In this document: positions 60,867-64,000 of the stretch, piece by piece | How positions within the stretch are numbered: the first letter of the stretch is position 1 | Layout: each line of letters starts with the position of its first letter | Assembly: GCA_943788725.1 (NCBI GenBank) | Contig: CALSRJ010000005.1 | Span: 227,132 to 291,131 of the forward strand | Reading direction: 5' to 3' | Length of the DNA: 64,000 nt | Source of the DNA: an uncultured Flavobacteriales bacterium | GTDB taxonomy: Bacteria; Bacteroidota; Bacteroidia; Flavobacteriales_G; Salibacteraceae | The notes under the pieces: generated by a model | Databases searched by the model: none | The model's input: the letters and a program-made list of their open reading frames with translations, nothing else | What the model was told of the DNA's origin: nothing | Program-made: the position numbers and the translations under genes

Positions 60867-61216
60867 TATGGAAGGGTGTTGGTTTTTTCGTCGGGGAAGA
60901 TTACCCAAGGCTTGAAGGCTTTCGCCTCTTCAAATTCCATCGATGCATAGGATATGATAATGACAATATCGCCTTGCATGACCCTACGAGCTGCGGGTCC
61001 GTTTAGGCTGATGGTCCCAGAATTTCTCGTTCCAGTAATCGCATACGTTTCGAAGCGTTCGCCATTGTTGATGTTGACAATCTGCACTTTCTCACCTTCT
61101 AAGATGTTGGCAGCCTCCATCAATGCGGCATCGATCTCAATGCTACCGATGTAGTCAAGGTTGGCGTCGGTCACCTTTACGCGGTGAATCTTGGATTTGA
61201 GTACCTCTATTCTCAT
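60863..61216 (-). CDS. panD: Aspartate 1-decarboxylase (proenzyme)
   Basis: A 117-residue pyruvoyl enzyme that makes beta-alanine for pantothenate. The self-cleavage site is Gly24-Ser25 in YIGSIEID, and catalytic residues in SKIHRVKVT and [11 protein letters not shown] are kept. It heads a leftward run of six closely spaced genes. A perfect -7 box (TAATTTTG, 61231-61224) lies only seven bases before the ATG. Confidence 0.95.
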   Translation of the reverse strand: MRIEVLKSKIHRVKVTDANLDYIGSIEIDAALMEAANILEGEKVQIVNINNGERFETYAITGTRNSGTISLNGPAARRVMQGDIVIIISYASMEFEEAKAFKPWVIFPDEKTNTLPY

Positions 61217-61223
61217 TGCGCGG

Positions 61224-61231
61224 CAAAATTA
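61224..61231 (-). promoter_or_regulatory. -7 promoter element of panD
   Basis: Read leftward the bases are TAATTTTG, a perfect TAnnTTTG. The distance of seven bases to the ATG implies a nearly leaderless mRNA. Confidence 0.5.
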
Positions 61232-61346
61232 TGAATAAAAAAAGGGGACGATCTTTTTTTGCTCCTCCCAAAAAAGCTTGCACCCTCTAACAATCGAAAG
61301 CTGCTTTTGATCGTGGGGTAAATGAGGAGGGGGTGTTACATGTCGA

Positions 61347-61550
61347 TTATTCCGCGATGCGCGTTCCGCAATCAGCACAGTCCGTTCCGAATTCGCAGTA
61401 GTCATTCTCCGAATCCGCACCGCCGTCGTCGCATACGCCATCGGCTGGCCAAAAGCAGGTGTCGTCGCAAAGCTCCTGCTTACACGAGGAAAGTGAGGTC
61501 ATGACGAATAACGTAAAAGCCACAAGTAAGAGCGGACGGATAGTGTTCAT
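61347..61550 (-). CDS. Cys-rich small lipoprotein B
   Basis: A 67-residue lipoprotein (MNTIRPLLLVAFTLFVMTSL, lipobox SSC). The mature part is almost one domain: CDDTCFWPADGVCDDGG then CEFGTDCADCGTR. The pattern C-x3-C-x6-GxCDDGG-x7-C-x2-GTDC-x2-CG is shared with the gene upstream and recalls LNR/Notch-like Ca-binding repeats seen in many marine protist proteins. The ATG overlaps the previous stop (ATGA). Confidence 0.7.
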   Translation of the reverse strand: MNTIRPLLLVAFTLFVMTSLSSCKQELCDDTCFWPADGVCDDGGADSENDYCEFGTDCADCGTRIAE

Positions 61551-61813
61551 CGTTTGATCTTTTTGATGACGCGCCTTCCGCAATCGCGGCAATCTGTTCC
61601 AAATTTGCAAAGCGAACTGGTAGAGCCGTAGCCTCCATCGTCGCACTCGCCATCGCTGTTGAAGTAGCATGAATTATCGCAGAACTCACTGGTGCTGAAT
61701 TCCAATTCAGGCACTTCGGGTTCTTCTTCCTCATCGGGATCCTTCTTGCAGCCTGAAAGCACAAGTCCGCCAATCAAAGCGCAGAAGAGAATGTATTTGA
61801 ACAGTCGTAACAT
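61547..61813 (-). CDS. Cys-rich small lipoprotein A
   Basis: An 88-residue lipoprotein (MLRLFKYILFCALIGGLVL, lipobox SGC) with an acidic spacer DPDEEEEPEVPE and one Cys-rich domain: CDNSCYFNSDGECDDGG then CKFGTDCRDCGRR. The Asp-rich CDDGG core suggests calcium binding. It is paralogous to the next gene and coupled to it by a four-base overlap. No known bacterial function. Confidence 0.7.
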   Translation of the reverse strand: MLRLFKYILFCALIGGLVLSGCKKDPDEEEEPEVPELEFSTSEFCDNSCYFNSDGECDDGGYGSTSSLCKFGTDCRDCGRRVIKKIKR

Positions 61814-61923
61814 GGGCCTCAAAGTTCGCCGTTTTCTTTCAAGTAGCAGACGCAGGGGCAATGAAAAAGTCTACTTCTATCAATCCGTCTTCACAGCGCT
61901 TCCAACAACAAGTGATAGCCGAG

Positions 61924-62120
61924 TTATTCTACCGCGGGTTCTTCGACATTGCTCAGACCTAAGAACACGCCCAACACCACATTAGACGGTAGGCAGAAAA
62001 AGTGTTGATCTGCGCCGGGGGTGCTGCCGATTATGTTGTGTGGATGCAAGCATTTGGATGTATCCTCTTTTTGCTCAGGATGCTGAATATCACGGTCCCA
62101 GAACGTGACGTTTACACCAC
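61924..62120 (-). pseudogene. 3' fragment of a truncated gene of unknown function
   Basis: Read leftward from about 62120 to a TAA at 61926-61924, the frame encodes VTFWDRDIQHPEQKEDT, KCLHPHNIIGSTPGADQHFF and FLGLSNVEEPAVE. It reads as a convincing protein C-terminus with the composition of the host genes, but there is no start codon. Its 5' part ends where the phage-like AT-rich DNA begins, so the gene was cut at that junction. No family is recognised. Confidence 0.5.
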
Positions 62121-62333
62121 GAATCAGTAACTGGTAGAGACGGTTACTCTGATTTCTACAAAAAAGATATCACTTTTAACAGTTTGGGTCCTGTTGGTGA
62201 TAAAGTAGAAGAGTGGACACTTAAAGGAGCTTATATCCAAACAGCAAAATTCTCAGATATGGATTACACTGGTGAAGATTTAGCAACTGTTGATTTAACA
62301 CTTACTTACGATTACGCAATACTACAATACTAA
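62109..62333 (+). pseudogene. C-terminal fragment of a T4-like phage tail tube protein (gp19 family)
   Basis: The open frame between TGA at 62106 and TAA at 62331 encodes RDGYSDFYKKDITF, VGDKVEEWTLKGAYIQTAKF, SDMDYTGEDLATVDLTLTYD and YAILQY. These blocks are those of the C-terminal half of tail tube proteins of T4-like contractile phages. The N-terminal half and start are absent. A strong terminator follows at 62369, as for phage structural genes. The tube of an extracellular contractile injection system is the alternative source, but the YDYAILQY end favours phage. Confidence 0.6.
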
Positions 62334-62368
62334 TTTCGGATTGTTGTAATACAAATTGAAAATTCATA

Positions 62369-62394
62369 ACCCCAACATTTTTGTTGGGGTTTTT
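62369..62394 (+). terminator. Rho-independent terminator
   Basis: ACCCCAACA (62369-62377) pairs perfectly with TGTTGGGGT (62382-62390) around TTTT, followed by a T-rich tail. It ends the tail-tube fragment. Confidence 0.9.
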
Positions 62395-62468
62395 GTTTTA
62401 ATATTTATTTTAATATTTATTAATAGGTTAACCAACAAATACAAGTTTTAAAACAAAAGAGTAACGTT

Positions 62469-63248
62469 ATGAGTACAGAAAATTTACAAGATGATTATTC
62501 ATCAAACATCTCAAACGAAGAGATGGTGGAAATTGCTAAACAACAATACGAACAAAAGCAAGTCCTTATCAATGGTAACTTAGGTGGTTTTTTCCGCTCA
62601 AAAGCAGGGCGGATAATTGTTATCGCATTTCTATTCTTTCTTGTTCTATCCTCTTACGCAATGGGGCAGATTACGAATTCTATAGAAGGACGTTGGCTAT
62701 GGTCACCGATTGAAAACTCCCCTCCAAACACGATGTATGAATTTCTTGATGGAACAAGATATACCTATTACTGTGACTCAACTGAATGTGACGAATCTTA
62801 CTGGAACTCATTGGACACCTCTGACGCTCTTCCACCGACTAATCCTTACATTTTCCAAAATGATACTCTGACGATTGATCTACATTTTGGCAATGAGTTG
62901 ATTACGTCAACAGTTTTTGAATGTGATGGGGATAAGGTCTATTTTGAAACAAGTGATTATTACCTGATTAGATTGGGGGCCCAGTTAGAAGATTGTTTTC
63001 CAACCAATATTGAATCTTCTCCTATTGATCAAATTAAGCTCTTCCCTAACCCTTCGAGAAACAATATCACTATTCAATGTTCAGGGGAATTTGATTTTAA
63101 AGTTTTGAGCATTGATGGAAAAACCGTGCTATCTGGGTCAGGATTGGATGCGGTGAATTGTGAGTTAGCAGAATTTCCTCGAGGGCAATACACCATCGTG
63201 GTGTCTCAGGCTGGTAAAGCTAACCAGTACAAGGTTATTCTGAATTAA
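62469..63248 (+). CDS. T9SS sorting-domain protein with unusual N-terminus (possible chimera)
   Basis: A 259-residue protein. Residues 1-45 are hydrophilic and charged (MSTENLQDDYSSNISNEEM, then GNLGGFFR). Only after these comes a classic signal peptide without its own Met, AGRIIVIAFLFFLVLSSYAM ending MGQ. Residues 68-185 are a Cys-containing beta domain (IEGRWLWSPI), and the last 75 are a type A sorting domain (LFPNPSRNNITI, GQYTIVV). The leader looks fused from the start of a different gene, perhaps the gene after the phage tail tube. Codon use is AT-rich. The mature protein would be surface-exposed if the fused leader still allows export. Confidence 0.65.
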   Translation: MSTENLQDDYSSNISNEEMVEIAKQQYEQKQVLINGNLGGFFRSKAGRIIVIAFLFFLVLSSYAMGQITNSIEGRWLWSPIENSPPNTMYEFLDGTRYTYYCDSTECDESYWNSLDTSDALPPTNPYIFQNDTLTIDLHFGNELITSTVFECDGDKVYFETSDYYLIRLGAQLEDCFPTNIESSPIDQIKLFPNPSRNNITIQCSGEFDFKVLSIDGKTVLSGSGLDAVNCELAEFPRGQYTIVVSQAGKANQYKVILN

Positions 63249-63270
63249 ACTGCCGATCGCTACTGTGAAG

Positions 63271-63299
63271 AGCCTCTACCTGTCTGGTAGGGGCTTTTT
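63271..63299 (+). terminator. Rho-independent terminator
   Basis: AGCCTCTACC (63271-63280) pairs with GGTAGGGGCT (63286-63295) around TGTCT, then TTTT. It follows the T9SS gene stop by 22 bases. Confidence 0.88.
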
Positions 63300-63333
63300 G
63301 TGTTTCAGGGGGGTGTTGTGCGGCGTGGTTTTT

Positions 63334-63843
63334 TCAGCCCCTACAATGCTTCTCAATTATACCGTGAATGTCTTCAAAGCCCATCTCAACTGCCTTTTTC
63401 CAGTCTTCACAAGCTCCTTCTTCATCGTCTAAATTGACCTTTGCTATTCCTCTATAGAACAACGCCCTTTCATGTGTAGGGTCGAGCTTAATTACCGCAT
63501 TCATCTGATTTAATGATTCCTGAAACATCTCCTGCTGACCGTACATATATCCTCTGTTAAATAGCGCGGTTGTGTTTAAGGGTTCTAACTCTAGTGCTTT
63601 AGATAGATCATCATATGCCTCTTGGCGTTTATTGAGATATCGATATGTAATCGACCTATTTACATAGGCATCAGCTAAATCAGGCTTTAGATTAATAGCT
63701 GCTGTAAAGTCTTCATATGCCTCTTTATACTTGCCGCTCTTCAGCCTTGCAACACCTCTATCAAAGAAGTAATAGCTGTCAGATGATGACCCGTCTAAAA
63801 CACGATACTGTTTACCCTTATGTTCAGTTATTTTTCTTGTCAT
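63334..63843 (-). CDS. Tetratricopeptide-repeat protein
   Basis: A 169-residue cytoplasmic protein made of about four TPR units, e.g. YYFFDRGVARLKSGKYKEAY, AYVNRSITYRYLNKRQEAYD and ALFNRGYMYGQQEMFQESL. The final unit ends in DDEEGACEDWKKAVEMGFED, a SEL1/TPR-like cap. It is presumably a protein-protein adaptor. Its base composition is AT-rich like the rest of the window end. Confidence 0.85.
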   Translation of the reverse strand: MTRKITEHKGKQYRVLDGSSSDSYYFFDRGVARLKSGKYKEAYEDFTAAINLKPDLADAYVNRSITYRYLNKRQEAYDDLSKALELEPLNTTALFNRGYMYGQQEMFQESLNQMNAVIKLDPTHERALFYRGIAKVNLDDEEGACEDWKKAVEMGFEDIHGIIEKHCRG

Positions 63844-64000
63844 ACTGTATCAAAGAACTGTTTTTAATCAAACCAAAGAAGAAAAAAAACGAAACTTTCT
63901 TCTATAGGTAATCAGAGTAAAAAAAAAGAGACTTAAACCGCGTATAGACTCGCCCCCTGTATTATATCAATTACTCTTACCCTATGCCTTAGGCAAGGAA
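63844..64000. other. AT-rich window end without recognised gene
   Basis: The 157 bases upstream of the TPR gene hold A-rich runs and no coding frame of note. The TPR promoter should lie here. Confidence 0.4.

Noticed and set aside
61861..61962. 33-codon rightward frame starting MKKSTSINPSS
   Set aside because: It lies antisense to a better coding frame on the minus strand (61924-62120) and has no neighbouring signals.
62002..62130. 42-codon rightward frame from GTG with a hydrophobic stretch
   Set aside because: It is antisense to the truncated minus-strand gene and crosses the junction; the hydrophobic run is a shadow of that gene's codons.

Overview
The window looks like a piece of a Bacteroidota chromosome, most likely order Flavobacteriales. 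The evidence is a SusC/SusD pair, many lipoproteins with a Cys lipobox, six proteins carrying type IX secretion (T9SS) C-terminal sorting domains, promoters of the TTTG/TAnnTTTG type, and few Shine-Dalgarno sites. Assignment below order is not possible from the sequence alone. Base composition is near balanced up to about 62.1 kb and visibly AT-richer after that.

Region by region. (1) 1-15.9 kb is a starch/maltodextrin utilisation locus. A rightward block holds the tail of an upstream gene, a GH65 maltose phosphorylase, two GH13 lipoproteins and an MFS sugar porter. A leftward block holds susC, susD, a third GH13 enzyme and an esterase-like lipoprotein. A divergent small T9SS-secreted protein sits next to susC. 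(2) 15.9-24 kb holds a coupled run of small lipoproteins, an ALDH7-type dehydrogenase, and a tightly overlapping leftward chain from dnaG through mscS and two carboxypeptidase-regulatory-like proteins to a hydrolase. (3) 24.3-32 kb is a beta-glucan (laminarin-type) locus: sugar porter, GH16, GH30 and a 1153-residue protein that fits a GH94-clan beta-1,3-glucan phosphorylase (GH149/GH161-like). (4) 32-44.9 kb is mixed: methyltransferase, acetyltransferase, hydrolases, a LysR-like remnant, pheT, initiator tRNA-Met, a paaY/paaZ aromatic-catabolism group, a GxxExxY cassette and an ALDH8-type dehydrogenase. (5) 44.9-55 kb has a two-component system with a divergent regulatory region, two large T9SS surface proteins and 3-hydroxyanthranilate dioxygenase. 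(6) 55-61.3 kb holds a purF homologue, a SPOR-like secreted protein and a leftward panD / flippase-like / rfaE2 / sufE / DUF59 / DUF2480 operon. (7) 61.3-64 kb holds two paralogous Cys-rich lipoproteins, then a junction where a truncated leftward gene meets the 3' end of a T4-like phage tail-tube gene, followed by a possibly chimeric T9SS protein and a TPR protein.

Functionally, both glucan loci pair hydrolases outside the cytoplasm with a proton-type sugar porter and a cytoplasmic phosphorylase, so both appear to save energy by phosphorolysis. Two separated genes (ALDH8-like and 3-hydroxyanthranilate dioxygenase) point to tryptophan/kynurenine breakdown, and paaZ/paaY to phenylacetate breakdown. 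The most unusual items are the phage tail-tube fragment at 62.1-62.6 kb, four helically phased GTTAA repeats between the sensor kinase and its divergent neighbour, a DnaG lacking all four zinc ligands, and a hairpin-bearing half copy of the initiator tRNA.
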